Origin: Nocardiopsis sp. ATB16-24
GTDB taxonomy: Bacteria > Actinomycetota > Actinomycetes > Streptosporangiales > Streptosporangiaceae
Length of the DNA: 64,000 nt
Assembly (NCBI RefSeq): GCF_030271535.1
Contig: NZ_JASCXJ010000023.1
Span: 1-64,000, forward strand
Direction of reading: 5' to 3'
Each line of letters opens with the position of its first letter. Positions within the stretch are counted from its first letter, which is position 1. A model generated the notes under the pieces. The model was not told the DNA's origin. It worked only from the letters and a program-made list of their open reading frames with translations, and searched no databases. Below are positions 25,087-34,890 of this stretch, one piece after another. A program made the translations under genes and the position numbers.

Positions 25087-26904
25087 ATGCCTGCCGTAGC
25101 CGTACTGCTCGGTACCCTGGCGCTCTTCGCCCTCGCCTACCGCTTCTACTCGGTCTATCTGGCCCGACGCGTCTACGCTCTCGACCCGTCCTTCACCACA
25201 CCCGCGCACACCCTCAAGGACGGAGTGGACTTCGTCCCCACCAACAAGCACATCGTCCTGGCCCACCACTTCATCTCGGTGGCGGGCGCCGCCCCCATCG
25301 TCGGACCGGCGATCGGCGTGTTCTGGGGCTGGGGACCGGCGCTGCTGTGGGTGGTCCTGGGCACGATCTTCGCCTCCGGTGCCCACGACCTCGGCTCCAT
25401 CGTCGTCTCCCTGCGCAACAAGGGACGCAGCATCGGCACCCTGACGGGTGACGTCATCGGACCGCGGGCGCGCATCCTGTTCCTGCTGATCATCTTCTTC
25501 CTGGTGACCATGGTGAACGCGGTGTTCGCCATCGTCGTCGCGGGGCTGTTCGTGCGCACCCCCGAAGCGGTGCTGCCCACCCTGGTCACCATTCCACTGG
25601 CCATCGCGGTCGGCCAGGTCATCTACCGTCGTCGCACCGCGGCACTGGTGCCGTCGCTCATCGCCCTGGGCCTGATCTACGTCTGCATTCCCCTGGGGCA
25701 GCTCCTGCCGCTCAGCCTGGCGCCGGTCGCCGAGGCCGTCGGGCTCCAGGAGAACTTCCTGTGGATCGTCCTCGTCTTCGTCTACGCCTTCGTGGCCTCG
25801 CGCCTGCCGGTGTGGCTGCTGCTCCAGCCTCGTGACTACATCAACCAGCAGCAGATGGTCATCGCCCTGTTGATCATCATGGTCGGCGTCGTCGTGGGCA
25901 TGGACACGATCGCCGCCCCGCTCTTTCGCGACACCCCGGCGGGCTCACCGTCGATCTTCCCGTTGCTGTTCATCACCATCGCCTGCGGCGCGGTCTCGGG
26001 CTTCCACAGCCTGGTCGCCTCCGGCACCACCTCCAAACAGATCGACAAGGAGACCGACGCCCGTTACGTGGGCTACGTCAGCTCCCTGGGCGAGGGCACC
26101 CTGGCCCTGTGCTCGATCCTGGCCTGCACCGCGGGCGTCGTGCTCTATTCCGCCAACAGCGGCACCGACTGGAACGGCCTCTACGTCGACTGGGAGGCGG
26201 CCTCGTCGGACCCGCAGGGCATGTTCGTCGAGGGCGTCGCCGGCTTCGCCTCCAACATCGGCGTTCCCGAGAGCACCGCGCTGGTCTTCGGGGCGCTGGT
26301 GATCGTCAGCTTCGCCGTCACCACCCTGGACACCGCGGTCCGGCTCAAGCGCTACATCATCCAGGAGATCGCCACGATCACCGCCGAGCGTTTCGCCTCC
26401 GGCGGTGCCCCGCGTCGGCTGCTGTCCTTCCTGGCGCGCAACATCACCGCCGCCACCCTCGTGGCGGTCCTCATCCCCTTCGCGCTGACCCTGGTGCCGG
26501 GCGACTTCGCGGTGGGAACCCTCTGGCTGCTGTTCGGCACCACCAACCAGCTCACCGCGGGCCTGGCGCTGGCCGTGATCGCCGTGTGGGTCGCCAAGCG
26601 TGGTCGCAACCCGATCATGATCCTCCTTCCACTGGTGTTCCTCGCGGTCATGACCGCCTGGGCGCTGGTCATCCAGCTCGGCGAGTTCGCCAGGTCGGGG
26701 GACGCGATGCAGACCTTCCTGCTCGCCCCGCTCGACGGGATCATCCTCGTGCTGGCCCTGTGGATGATGGTCGAGGCCGCCGTCGCCTTGTACAAGGCGT
26801 GGAAGAGCCCCCCCGCCCCGGTCGACGGCGACACCGGAGCCGCCACCGTCCAGGAGGGGACCGGCGGGGAGACCTCCGGAAAGGACGCGGGTGGCGACCG
26901 CTGA
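25087..26904 (+). CDS. cstA: CstA-family carbon starvation transporter
   Basis: CstA proteins are large membrane proteins associated with peptide or pyruvate uptake during carbon starvation. The 605-residue chain has about 15 hydrophobic segments and the family's hallmark N-terminal sequence DFVPTNKHIVLAHHF, FASGAHDLGSIVVSLRNKG, CGAVSGFHSLVASGTTSKQI and a TLDTAVRLKRYIIQE helix. The cytoplasmic tail is Gly/Thr/Asp-rich. ATG follows AAGGAAT. The gene overlaps the next one by 14 bases. Confidence 0.93.
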   Translation: MPAVAVLLGTLALFALAYRFYSVYLARRVYALDPSFTTPAHTLKDGVDFVPTNKHIVLAHHFISVAGAAPIVGPAIGVFWGWGPALLWVVLGTIFASGAHDLGSIVVSLRNKGRSIGTLTGDVIGPRARILFLLIIFFLVTMVNAVFAIVVAGLFVRTPEAVLPTLVTIPLAIAVGQVIYRRRTAALVPSLIALGLIYVCIPLGQLLPLSLAPVAEAVGLQENFLWIVLVFVYAFVASRLPVWLLLQPRDYINQQQMVIALLIIMVGVVVGMDTIAAPLFRDTPAGSPSIFPLLFITIACGAVSGFHSLVASGTTSKQIDKETDARYVGYVSSLGEGTLALCSILACTAGVVLYSANSGTDWNGLYVDWEAASSDPQGMFVEGVAGFASNIGVPESTALVFGALVIVSFAVTTLDTAVRLKRYIIQEIATITAERFASGGAPRRLLSFLARNITAATLVAVLIPFALTLVPGDFAVGTLWLLFGTTNQLTAGLALAVIAVWVAKRGRNPIMILLPLVFLAVMTAWALVIQLGEFARSGDAMQTFLLAPLDGIILVLALWMMVEAAVALYKAWKSPPAPVDGDTGAATVQEGTGGETSGKDAGGDR

Positions 26905-27223
26905 CCGTTCCGGTCCCGTGCCCGTGGGCGCCGTCGGGTCCTCCCCCCTGGGACGGTCCTGGCGGCGCCTCGTCGCCGCCTGGCGCCGTGTGGAGGCCTT
27001 CCATCAGGCGGTCTTCGAGGCGCGCTGGGGACACGCGCGCGCACGGGAGGCGCGCACCCAGCAGGACACCCTGCGGGCGCTTCTCATGCTGGAGACCCTG
27101 GGTGTGGACAACCCGGTGGCCTACGAGACCCTGGACCTGATCCCGTACATGGTGGCCGACCTGCACGAGTGGCACCGCAGGATGGGACGCGAGGACTTCG
27201 GAGCCCCGGGAGGCTGCTGTTGA
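26891..27223 (+). CDS. Cory-CC-star family protein
   Basis: The 110-residue protein ends in a Cys-Cys dipeptide (APGGCC) immediately before the stop, the feature that gives this actinobacterial family its name. The middle is helical (WRRVEAFHQAVFEARWGHA, RALLMLETLGVDNPVAYETL) followed by DLIPYMVADLHEWH. GTG at 26891 lies within the end of cstA and the stop overlaps the TTG start of the ATPase gene, so all three are co-translated. Members are recurrent neighbours of CstA and ArsA-like ATPases; the role of the terminal cysteines is unknown. Confidence 0.8.
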   Translation: MATADRSGPVPVGAVGSSPLGRSWRRLVAAWRRVEAFHQAVFEARWGHARAREARTQQDTLRALLMLETLGVDNPVAYETLDLIPYMVADLHEWHRRMGREDFGAPGGCC

Positions 27224-28143
27224 CCGACCCCGACGCCGCGGACCGCCCCTTCGCGATCACCTTCGTCGGAGGCAAGGGCGGGGTCGGCAAGACCACGTTG
27301 GCCGCCGCCCAGGCCCTTGCCCTGGCCGACACCGGGCGCCGGGTGCTGGTCATGTCCACCGACCCCGCCCACTCCCTGGGCGACGTCTTGGAGGCGAAGC
27401 TCGAAGACGAGCCCGTACAGGTCGCGCCGGGCCTGTGGGCCGCCGAACCCGACCCCGACGCCGCCGTGCGCCGCCGTATCGCCCAGGTGCTGGAGGACGC
27501 TCACAGGGCCGTCCCACGCGAGGTGATGCCCGCCGTGCGCCGGCACCTGGAGCAGGCGGGCTCCAGCCCGGGCATGGCCGAGTCCGCGCTCGCGGACCTG
27601 CTGGTGGACCGGATGGAGGAGGTGGGGAGCACATGGGAGGCCCTGGTCGTGGACAGCGCGCCCACCGGGCACCTGCTGCGCCTGCTCGACCTGCCCGCCC
27701 TCCTGACGCCCTGGGTGGTGGGTCTGGCCCGCCGGCGTGAGCGGGCTCGCCGTGCCGAGGCCTTCGCCGACGTGGTCGGCGGTGAGGAGGAGTCCGATCC
27801 TCTCCTCGAGCGTCTGCACGCTCGCCGTCACCGCCTGGAGCGCGCAGCGGACCGCATGCGCCGCGACGCGGTGGTGCGTTTGGTGACGCTGCCCCGCCGT
27901 ATGGTGCTCGCCGAGACCGCGCGGGCCGTGGAACGGCTCACCGACTCCGGGTTCCGTCTCGCCCCGGTGGTCGTCAACCAGATCCCCGCCGGTCATACCT
28001 CAGGACCCGACACCGCCGAGGCCCTGGCCGCCACCAGGGAACGCTTCGCGCACCTGGGCACCGTGGAGATCCCGCTCCAAGAGACCGAACCCACCGGCCC
28101 GGGCCGTCTGCGCGCTCTAGCGGACCACCTCGCGCCACGGTGA
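27220..28143 (+). CDS. ArsA/Get3-family ATPase
   Basis: The 307-residue ATPase has a deviant Walker A of the ArsA/MinD class, FVGGKGGVGKTTLAAA, followed by VMSTDPAHSLGDVLE (switch I) and VVDSAPTGHLLRLLDLP (switch II), then VVVNQIP. Single-domain length fits Get3 or actinobacterial ArsA homologues rather than the double-domain E. coli ArsA. The start is TTG at 27220, overlapping the preceding TGA and six bases after GGGAGG. There is no arsenite pump gene here, so a role with CstA and the Cys-Cys protein (membrane insertion or energy coupling) is more plausible than arsenic resistance. Confidence 0.88.
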   Translation: MTDPDAADRPFAITFVGGKGGVGKTTLAAAQALALADTGRRVLVMSTDPAHSLGDVLEAKLEDEPVQVAPGLWAAEPDPDAAVRRRIAQVLEDAHRAVPREVMPAVRRHLEQAGSSPGMAESALADLLVDRMEEVGSTWEALVVDSAPTGHLLRLLDLPALLTPWVVGLARRRERARRAEAFADVVGGEEESDPLLERLHARRHRLERAADRMRRDAVVRLVTLPRRMVLAETARAVERLTDSGFRLAPVVVNQIPAGHTSGPDTAEALAATRERFAHLGTVEIPLQETEPTGPGRLRALADHLAPR

Positions 28144-28322
28144 CCTCGCGGTACCGGGAACCCCGGTCCGGCGTCCCGCGTTGAACGGGGCAGGAGCGAG
28201 GCGGTGGGAGTCGGGAAGCCGTACAGGGTACGATCAGGCTGCGGCTGTCCTCCGGACCACGTCAGGGCCGGTGGAACCCACGAAGGCGGGAAACGACGTT
28301 CCCGCCCGTTATCGTTGGCGCC

Positions 28323-29027
28323 ATGGGGCGATCCGCGCACGATGGCAGACTCACGGTGGGGGGCGATGTGGTCAGTGACCGCGTCTGGACGGTTCCCAAC
28401 CTCCTGAGCATGCTGCGGCTGCTGGGCGTGCCGCTGTTCCTGTGGCTCGTCCTGGTGCCCCAGGCCGACTGGTGGGCGCTGCTCGTGCTGGCCCTGGCCG
28501 GACTCAGCGACTGGCTCGACGGAAAGATCGCCCGGGCCTGGAACCAGACCTCCCGCCTGGGGATCATCCTCGACCCGCTCGCCGACCGCCTCTACATCTT
28601 CGCCGCGTTGCTCGGTCTGGTCGTGCGCGGCATCGTGCCCTGGTGGCTGATGGCCATCCTGGTCCTGCGCGACGTCCTCATCCTGGGCGCCCTGCCGATT
28701 CTGCGTCATTTCGGTTACGGGCCCCTTCCGGTGAATTTCGCCGGAAAAGCCGCCACACTCTGCCTTCTCTACTCCTTCCCGCTGCTTTTCATCGCCGGTT
28801 ACGCGTCGGTGATCGCAGATGTGGCGAGGATTATAGGTTGGGCTTTCGCGCTCTGGGGAACGGCTCTGTACTGGTGGGCCGGACTGCTCTACGCCGTACA
28901 GGGTCTGCGCCTGATCGCCCAGACCCGCCGCGACGAACGCGCTGATCACATCGGTGGCCCAAGGGCCGGCGAGGACAGCGACTCCGTGCGCGGACACGCC
29001 CCGGACCAGGGGCGAACCGGCCCCTGA
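28323..29027 (+). CDS. CDP-alcohol phosphatidyltransferase
   Basis: These enzymes join CDP-diacylglycerol to an alcohol such as glycerol-phosphate or inositol-phosphate. The 234-residue membrane protein has the signature D(x2)DG(x2)AR(x8)G(x3)D(x3)D starting at Asp63 (DWLDGKIARAW then GIILDPLAD), six hydrophobic segments and a hydrophilic tail. ATG at 28323 has no binding site but sits 8 bases after TATCGT, so it may be leaderless; a downstream GTG in frame (VVSDRVW) is an alternative. It is in the position of M. tuberculosis Rv1822 (pgsA2). Codons around 28730-28860 are less GC-rich than elsewhere. Confidence 0.85.
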   Translation: MGRSAHDGRLTVGGDVVSDRVWTVPNLLSMLRLLGVPLFLWLVLVPQADWWALLVLALAGLSDWLDGKIARAWNQTSRLGIILDPLADRLYIFAALLGLVVRGIVPWWLMAILVLRDVLILGALPILRHFGYGPLPVNFAGKAATLCLLYSFPLLFIAGYASVIADVARIIGWAFALWGTALYWWAGLLYAVQGLRLIAQTRRDERADHIGGPRAGEDSDSVRGHAPDQGRTGP

Positions 29028-29183
29028 TCCGCCGACGGGTCGGCTCACCACGAGTCCAGTCGGATGGAAAGGGAGTGTCGTCTCCGCAATGAGAACATGT
29101 CCCACGGCGCGTTACCGCGCGATCTCCGAGCATCATCCTCCCAAGGATCTTCCCGGCGGTACAGCCGTACGGAGGTATGGGCG

Positions 29184-31724
29184 ATGAGCCAGACCGAAGG
29201 CACAGAAAACGCAGCGCCTCCCATGAAAGCCGTCCTGATGGCGGGCGGAGAGGGGACCCGCCTGCGTCCCATGACGGCCAACCAGCCCAAGCCACTCCTA
29301 CCGGTGGTCAACAAGCCCATCATGGAGCACGTCCTGCTCCTGCTGCGCAAGCACGGCTTCACCGAGACGGTGGTCACCGTCCAGTTCCTCGCCACCCTCA
29401 TCCGCAACTACTTCGGTGACGGCGAAGAACTGGGCATGAAACTCACCTACGTCGCCGAGGAGGTCCCGCTCGGCACCGCGGGCAGCGTCAAGAACGCCGA
29501 GGAGCACCTGCGCGGCGAGCCCTTCATCGTCATCTCCGGCGACGCGCTCACCGACATCGACCTGACCGACATGGTCCGCTTCCACCGTGAGAGCGGGGCC
29601 AAGGTCACCATCGGCCTCAAGCGGGTGGAGAACCCGCTGGAGTTCGGCATCATCATCGTCGACGAGCAGGGCCGCATCCAGCGCTTCCTGGAAAAACCCA
29701 CCTGGGGCCAGGTCTTCTCCGACACCGTCAACACCGGCATCTACATCATGGAACCGGAGGTCCTCGAACGCGTCGCCAAGGACGAGGTCGTGGACTGGTC
29801 CGGCGACGTCTTTCCCCAACTCCTGGAGGAGGGCGAGCCCCTCTACGGCTACATCGCCGACGGCTACTGGGAGGACGTGGGCACCCACGAGAGCTACCTC
29901 AGCGCCCAGGCCGACGTCCTGTCGGGCAAGGTCGACGTGGAGATCGACGGTTTCGAGGTCTCCCCGGGGGTGTGGGTCGGCGAGGGGGCACAGGTCCATC
30001 CCCAGGCGATCCTCCAGGGACCGCTCTACATCGGTGACTACGCCAAGGTCGAGGCCGGGGCCGAACTGCGCGAGTTCACCGTGGTGGGCAGCAACGCGGT
30101 GGTGCGCGCGGAGGCCTTCGCCCACCGCACCGTCCTGCACGACAACGTGTTCATCGGACGTGGCGCCAACCTGCGCGGCGCGGTCATCGGCAAGAACACC
30201 GACGTCATGGCCGCCGCCCGGATCGAGGAGGGCGCGGTCGTGGGCGAGGACTGCGTCATCGAGTCCGAGGCCTACGTCCACAACGACGTCAAGGTCTACC
30301 CGTTCAAGACCATCGAGGCCGGGGCGGTGGTCAGCACCAACGTCATCTGGGAGTCGCGCGGACAGCGTTCGCTGTTCGGCCCTCGGGGCGTCTCGGGGCT
30401 GATCAACGTCGAGATCACCCCGGAGTTGGCGGTGCGCCTGGCCAACGCCTACGCCACCACCCTGAAGAAGGGCGCGATCGTCACCACCTCGCGTGACGTC
30501 TCGCGCGCCGCACGCACGTTCAAACGGGCCATCATCAGCGCGCTCACCGCGGCCGCCATCGAGGTCCGTGACCTGGAGGTGGTGCCGCTGCCGGTGGCCC
30601 GGTTCCACACCTCCCAGGGCGGTGTCAGCGGCGGTATCACGGTGCGCACCACCCCGGGCGACCCCGAGTCGGTGGACATCCTGTTCCTGGACGGCGACGG
30701 GGCGGACCTGTCGCCGGCGGCCCAGCGCAAACTCGACCGTGTCTTCTCCCGCGCCGAGTACCGTCGTGCCTTCCCCGGCGAGATCGGGGAGCTCACCTTC
30801 CCGTCGCGCAACGTGGAGGGTTACTCGCACGAGCTGCTGCGCAAGGTGGACACCACGGGCATCGCCGAGGCCGAGCTCAAGGTCGTGGTGGACTGCGCGG
30901 GCGGCAGCGGCTCCTTGATCCTGCCCTCCTTGCTGGGGCGGATCGGGGTGGACGTGCTCACCGTCAACAATCGCCTGGACGAGTCCTCGCCCACCGACAC
31001 GGTCGCCAAGTACGAGCGGGACCTGAAACGCCTGGGCGAGCTGGTGTCGGGTTCGGGCGCCGACTTCGGGGTGCGTTTCGACCCCGTGGCGGAGCGGCTG
31101 TCCATCGTCGACGAGAAGGGCGAACTGGTCGACGGCGACCGTGCCCTGCTCGTCGTCCTGGAGTTGGTCTGCGCCGAGTACGGTGGCGGAACGGTGGCCC
31201 TGCCCGTGACCACCACCAGGGTCGCCGAGACGGTGGCCGCCGCGCACGGGGTCAAGGTGCGCTGGACGGCCACGGCCACCGACGAGCTGACCAAGGCGGT
31301 CCGCGCGGAGGACGACATCATCTTCGCGGGTGATGGGCGTGGCGGTTTCATCGTGCCGTCCTTCGGCCCCACCAGCGACGCCATCGCGGCGTTCGTGCGA
31401 CTGCTGGCCCTGGTGGCCAGGACCCGCCGATCGTTGAGCCAGATCGACCGCACGATTCCCCAGGCGCACCTGCTGCGTCGTTCGGTGCCCACCCCGTGGG
31501 CGGTCAAGGGAAGCGTCATGCGGGCCGTCGTGGAGGCCGCGGGCGATCGCGAACTCGACACCACCGACGGTGTGCGGGTGATCGAGCCGGACGGGAGTTG
31601 GGCCCTGGTCCTGCCCGACACCGCGGAGGCCGTGACCCACCTGTGGGCCGAGGGTCCCACCACCGACACCGCGCGGCGGCTGCTGGACGAGTGGGCGGCC
31701 GTCGTGGAGCGGGCCGAGGGCTGA
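29184..31724 (+). CDS. Sugar nucleotidyltransferase fused to a degenerate phosphomannomutase domain
   Basis: The N-terminal part (residues 14-250) is a mannose-1-phosphate guanylyltransferase-like domain with [21 protein letters not shown] and [10 protein letters not shown] left-handed beta-helix follows (about 255-380, hexapeptide turns such as [13 protein letters not shown]). The remainder resembles phosphomannomutase, but the catalytic loops are lost: TASHNP becomes RTTPGDP (residues 488-494), the DGDGDR metal loop becomes DPVAER (633-638), and the GExSGH sugar loop becomes GDGRGG (716-721). So sugar-nucleotide formation is likely, mutase activity is not. ATG at 29184 follows GGAGG by eight bases. 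846 residues. Confidence 0.88.
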   Translation: MSQTEGTENAAPPMKAVLMAGGEGTRLRPMTANQPKPLLPVVNKPIMEHVLLLLRKHGFTETVVTVQFLATLIRNYFGDGEELGMKLTYVAEEVPLGTAGSVKNAEEHLRGEPFIVISGDALTDIDLTDMVRFHRESGAKVTIGLKRVENPLEFGIIIVDEQGRIQRFLEKPTWGQVFSDTVNTGIYIMEPEVLERVAKDEVVDWSGDVFPQLLEEGEPLYGYIADGYWEDVGTHESYLSAQADVLSGKVDVEIDGFEVSPGVWVGEGAQVHPQAILQGPLYIGDYAKVEAGAELREFTVVGSNAVVRAEAFAHRTVLHDNVFIGRGANLRGAVIGKNTDVMAAARIEEGAVVGEDCVIESEAYVHNDVKVYPFKTIEAGAVVSTNVIWESRGQRSLFGPRGVSGLINVEITPELAVRLANAYATTLKKGAIVTTSRDVSRAARTFKRAIISALTAAAIEVRDLEVVPLPVARFHTSQGGVSGGITVRTTPGDPESVDILFLDGDGADLSPAAQRKLDRVFSRAEYRRAFPGEIGELTFPSRNVEGYSHELLRKVDTTGIAEAELKVVVDCAGGSGSLILPSLLGRIGVDVLTVNNRLDESSPTDTVAKYERDLKRLGELVSGSGADFGVRFDPVAERLSIVDEKGELVDGDRALLVVLELVCAEYGGGTVALPVTTTRVAETVAAAHGVKVRWTATATDELTKAVRAEDDIIFAGDGRGGFIVPSFGPTSDAIAAFVRLLALVARTRRSLSQIDRTIPQAHLLRRSVPTPWAVKGSVMRAVVEAAGDRELDTTDGVRVIEPDGSWALVLPDTAEAVTHLWAEGPTTDTARRLLDEWAAVVERAEG

Positions 31725-31730
31725 GCCGGG

Positions 31731-31770
31731 CCGCGCGGACGCGCACACGGCCGTGTGCGCGTCCGCGCGG
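31731..31770 (+). terminator. 20-bp perfect palindrome after the nucleotidyltransferase gene
   Basis: Bases 31731-31750 are the exact reverse complement of 31751-31770, with no spacer, six bases after the stop codon. The arm begins CCGCGCGGACGCGC. It should form a very stable hairpin or cruciform and act as a terminator. Confidence 0.75.
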
Positions 31771-32334
31771 TGGGCCTCCCCCCGGGGGGCGCGGTGTGCG
31801 CGAAAGGCCCGTACCCCCGGCGTGGTCGGGTGGATAGGATGGGCGTAGCCGCAGGTCGTGACGGTTCGGTGAAGGTGGCGCGCATCCTGGGGAATCCATC
31901 CAGAACCAAACCCCTGGGAGGAGCATCACCCTCAGGACGGGTCTTGTTCTCCCTCCGGCGGCCACCCGTGCCGGACGGAGCCTCGGAGGGTGGAGTCACC
32001 GCGGTCGCCCGGGGCGTGTCCACGGCAGGCCGGGGGAGAGCAAAACCCTTCCTGGACAGGGATATGGTTTAAAGTCGAGTGTTCCCCGGAGCGCCGAGTC
32101 GCCCACCGGGCCGGTCCCGGCCGAGGCCGACACCCTCACCGGGGGCGACGAGGAGTGCACATGGGGGGCGAGACCTAGCGACCGACCGTGCGAGGCGCAC
32201 CGCTGGCGCGACAGCGGGAACGTCTCGCTACGTTCCGGGCGTTGTGTGGGCAAGGTGCCCGTGCGCTGCCCGGCGCGTGCCACCGACCAGCCGAATCAAG
32301 CACCGCCCCGTGCGGTAGGAGGCCGAGCCGACCT
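31771..32334 (+). other. 564-base non-coding stretch upstream of the FHA gene
   Basis: No credible gene is seen. Promoter-like elements include TAGGAT at about 31833 and an AT-rich patch GGGATATGGTTTAAAG near 32060. A five-codon frame (ATG at 32160, MGGET) follows GAGGAG and could be a leader peptide or chance. The length suggests a long 5' leader for the FHA gene. Confidence 0.4.
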
Positions 32335-32877
32335 ATGTCGAGCGTTTACTGCACGCAGTGCGGTCACGCCGTTGCGGATGATGCCCGTTTCTGCTCCCAC
32401 TGTGGAACTCCCCTCCGCAGGGCCGGACAGCAGGGGCCCCGACCCGGCTCCGGCGGGGACTCCGGCGGAGACGTCACGTCCACCATCTCCATCTCGGGCA
32501 TACAGGCCCTGGAGGACGAGGAGTCCGGAGACGAGCTGGGGGGCGAGGACCCCGCCGGCTCCGACGCGCTGCCGCCGGGGACGGCCCTGCTCGTGGTCAG
32601 GCGCGGCCCCAACGCCGGGAGCCGCTTCCTGCTGGACAGTGACGTGACCACCGCCGGTCGCCACCCCAACAGCGACATCTTCCTGGACGACGTCACCGTC
32701 TCCCGACGCCACGTGGAGTTCTTCCGGCGCGGCGACGGGTTCGGTGTCCGTGACGTGGGCAGCCTCAACGGCACCTACGTCAACCGCGAGCCGGTCGACG
32801 AGGCCCAGCTCGGTGGCGGGGACGAGATCCAGATCGGTAAGTTCCGCATGGTTTTGCTGACCAAACCGCGCCGCTGA
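32335..32877 (+). CDS. garA: FHA-domain protein with zinc ribbon (GarA/OdhI-like)
   Basis: The 180-residue protein has an N-terminal zinc ribbon (Cys6, Cys9, Cys20, Cys23: YCTQCGH and FCSHCGT), a Ser/Thr-rich linker VTSTISISGIQALEDEE, and an FHA domain (about 88-178) with TTAGRHPNSDIFLDD, VSRRHVEF and GSLNGTYVNR. GarA and OdhI bind and inhibit 2-oxoglutarate dehydrogenase unless phosphorylated on an N-terminal threonine by PknB/PknG; the TST cluster here is in the equivalent place. ATG at 32335 lies 12 bases after AGGAGG. Followed by the DUF151 gene as in the mycobacterial garA region, but with no second MerR gene in between. Confidence 0.85.
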   Translation: MSSVYCTQCGHAVADDARFCSHCGTPLRRAGQQGPRPGSGGDSGGDVTSTISISGIQALEDEESGDELGGEDPAGSDALPPGTALLVVRRGPNAGSRFLLDSDVTTAGRHPNSDIFLDDVTVSRRHVEFFRRGDGFGVRDVGSLNGTYVNREPVDEAQLGGGDEIQIGKFRMVLLTKPRR

Positions 32878-33046
32878 GGAGGAAGGCGGGTCGCGGACGG
32901 CGGCGGGCGGGCCGATGAGGTTTGCGGCCCCCCGCCTCCGGAGAGCTTTGTAACGAAGGGTGCCGATTTCGCCCTCGGGTCCTGATCCACAGGAGGAGCA
33001 GGGACGAGCGCCCAGCCGGCATGACGACTCATGGGACGGAGACGCT

Positions 33047-33520
33047 GTGAAGCACATGGAGGTCGTCGGCGTCCGGGTTGAGATGCCCTCGAACCAGCCG
33101 ATTGTCCTGCTCAAGGAATCCGACGGTGACCGCTATCTGCCGATTTGGATCGGTGGGGTGGAGGCCACCGCGATCGCGTTGGCCCAACAAGGCGTCGCAC
33201 CCGCCCGACCGCTCACCCATGACCTGTTCCGCGACGTGCTCGAAGCCCTGGACACCTCGCTCACGACGGTGAACATCACCGGTCTCAACGACGGGATCTT
33301 CTACGCCGAACTGGTCTTCAGCAACGGCGTGGAGGTGAGCGCGCGTCCCTCCGACTCGATCGCGCTGGCCCTGAGGACGGGGGCGCCGATCTACGCGCAC
33401 GAGGACGTGATCGCCGAGGCGGGGATGCCGATCCCGGACGAGCAGGAGGACCAGGTCGAGGCCTTCCGGGAGTTCCTGGACAACATCTCGCCGGAGGATT
33501 TCGGCAGACGCACGGAGTGA
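33047..33520 (+). CDS. Bifunctional nuclease family protein (DUF151)
   Basis: The 157-residue protein matches the DUF151/BFN domain over its whole length: VVGVRVEMPSNQPIVLLKE, YLPIWIGGVEATAIAL, LTHDLFRDVLEAL, FYAELVFSNGVEVSARPSDS and IALALRTGAPIYA. Plant relatives have RNase and DNase activity; the bacterial role is not established. It corresponds to M. tuberculosis Rv1829. The GTG start at 33047 has a weak GGAGACG site. The acidic tail (EEQEDQ) and terminal RRTE are outside the domain. Confidence 0.9.
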   Translation: MKHMEVVGVRVEMPSNQPIVLLKESDGDRYLPIWIGGVEATAIALAQQGVAPARPLTHDLFRDVLEALDTSLTTVNITGLNDGIFYAELVFSNGVEVSARPSDSIALALRTGAPIYAHEDVIAEAGMPIPDEQEDQVEAFREFLDNISPEDFGRRTE

Positions 33521-33883
33521 GCCTCGAGCGGCTTTCGTACGGGACACGGGCACCGTCCGTGGAACCCACGCGTACGCGGCACCGAAGGTCTTCCTCCGGC
33601 GGCACACGCTGTGACCTGCGGCTTTGTTCGCGGGGTCGGTGATAGATTGAGGGCAGAAGAATGACCGCAGTGGTCAGGGCCGAAACCCCGCGGGCGCAAG
33701 GAGCGTCGCCGGATCGGCTCCGGGACGCCACCGACGTGCGTACTTGGCGACGCGCCGGATGGTGTCGTTGACGCTGCCGGTCGGTCGCCCTACCGTCGGT
33801 GCAGTAGAACCCACGGCGCACCCAAATCCCTGAGTGGACATCCCCTGTCGAGACCGCCGTGGGACGAGAAGCCGGAGGTCGGC
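33521..33883 (+). other. 363-base spacer between DUF151 and MerR genes
   Basis: No gene is evident. The sequence GGTGATAGATTGAGGGCAG around 33640 is relatively AT-rich and may be the -10 region of a promoter for the MerR gene. GGAGG just before 33884 is that gene's binding site. Confidence 0.4.
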
Positions 33884-34477
33884 GTGGCGGTAGCGAGCGG
33901 CAAGCGGGATCCCCATGACAGGCGGTCCGCGCTGCGGCTAGCGGGGCAGCAGGGCCTGCTGTGCGAAGAGGACGTGGTGGCGCTGCCTATGGACGTCGGC
34001 TATCGGGGCCCCGCGGCGTGTACCGCCGCCGGAATCAGCTACCGCCAGCTCGACTACTGGGCCAGAACCGGCCTGGTGGAGCCGAGCGTGCGCACCGGAG
34101 CCCACAACGCCCCCCTGTACAGCCTTCCCGACATCCTGTTGCTCAAGGTGGCCAAACGGCTCCTTGACACCGGGATCTCCCTGCAACAGATCCGCACCGC
34201 GGTCGACCACCTGCGTGGACGTCCGGCACAGGATCTGGCCCGTATCACCCTGATGAGCGACGGCGTCAGCGTGTACGAGTGCACCTCTCCCGAGGAGGTC
34301 GTCGACCTCATGCAGCGCGGGCAGGGCATGTTCGGCCTGGCACTGGCCAAGGTCTGGCGGGAGCTGGAGGAGGCCTTGGGCGTGGTCCCGGCCGAGGAAC
34401 GGACCGACCTACCGGCCGCGGCGCCGCAACCCGTGGACGAACTCGCCAGGCGGCGCAGGGAGCGCCGTACCGGTTAG
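33884..34477 (+). CDS. MerR-family transcriptional regulator (Rv1830-like)
   Basis: The 197-residue regulator has a MerR winged-helix region (about 40-105): GPAACTAAGISYRQLDYWAR, GLVEPSVRTG and LYSLPDILLLKVAKRLLDTG, then a DNA-bound-dimer helix and a C-terminal part, YECTSPEEVVDLMQRGQG. No cysteine cluster for metal sensing is present. Its GTG start follows GGAGG. Position between DUF151 and gcvP is that of Rv1830, a regulator near garA and gcvB. The Arg-rich end (RRRERRTG) is typical. Confidence 0.88.
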   Translation: MAVASGKRDPHDRRSALRLAGQQGLLCEEDVVALPMDVGYRGPAACTAAGISYRQLDYWARTGLVEPSVRTGAHNAPLYSLPDILLLKVAKRLLDTGISLQQIRTAVDHLRGRPAQDLARITLMSDGVSVYECTSPEEVVDLMQRGQGMFGLALAKVWRELEEALGVVPAEERTDLPAAAPQPVDELARRRRERRTG

Positions 34478-34890
34478 GCCCCTTTTTCCGTGGAACCCCG
34501 CCCGACGCCTCGTCCTGCGACCGGAGTGGAGCGCGGCGGAGGACTCTCCAAGGACGGGGGCACCGCGAAGACGCCCACGGGGTCGTGGAGGCGCCGGAGG
34601 CGGGTTTGCGAGGTAGGAGCCGGCACGCCGTAGGCGCCGGAGGTTCCCGTGTGCCGGAGGCCGCGGGATGCCGTACGCGGTGGCCCTTCCGTCGGCTTCG
34701 GACAGGACGGACCCCGTCGGCACGTCACCGTTGGCGGGAAAGTCGAGGTCGGCGGTGTGATTGACGGGAAACGCCTGCCCGGACGCGGTCCACGGCGTGA
34801 GAATCGAGTACGGTCGTAGTCACAAGAAGGATGAAAACCGACATTCGTCTTTCTTCTACAGAGGTACAGACTGTCATGTGGCTGTCGATA
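34478..34890 (+). other. 413-base leader region before the glycine riboswitch
   Basis: No coding signal. The first part is GC-rich; from about 34790 the sequence becomes AT-richer (AAGAAGGATGAAAACC, TCTTTCTTCTACAG) and most probably holds the gcvP promoter. No terminator-quality hairpin after the MerR gene was found. Confidence 0.4.

Noticed and set aside
27220-28143. Arsenic resistance ATPase
   Set aside because: There are no arsB, arsR or arsC genes nearby; the coupling to cstA and the Cys-Cys protein argues for another role.
29298-31748. 816-codon minus-strand open frame
   Set aside because: Antisense to the nucleotidyltransferase gene, with no recognisable motif.
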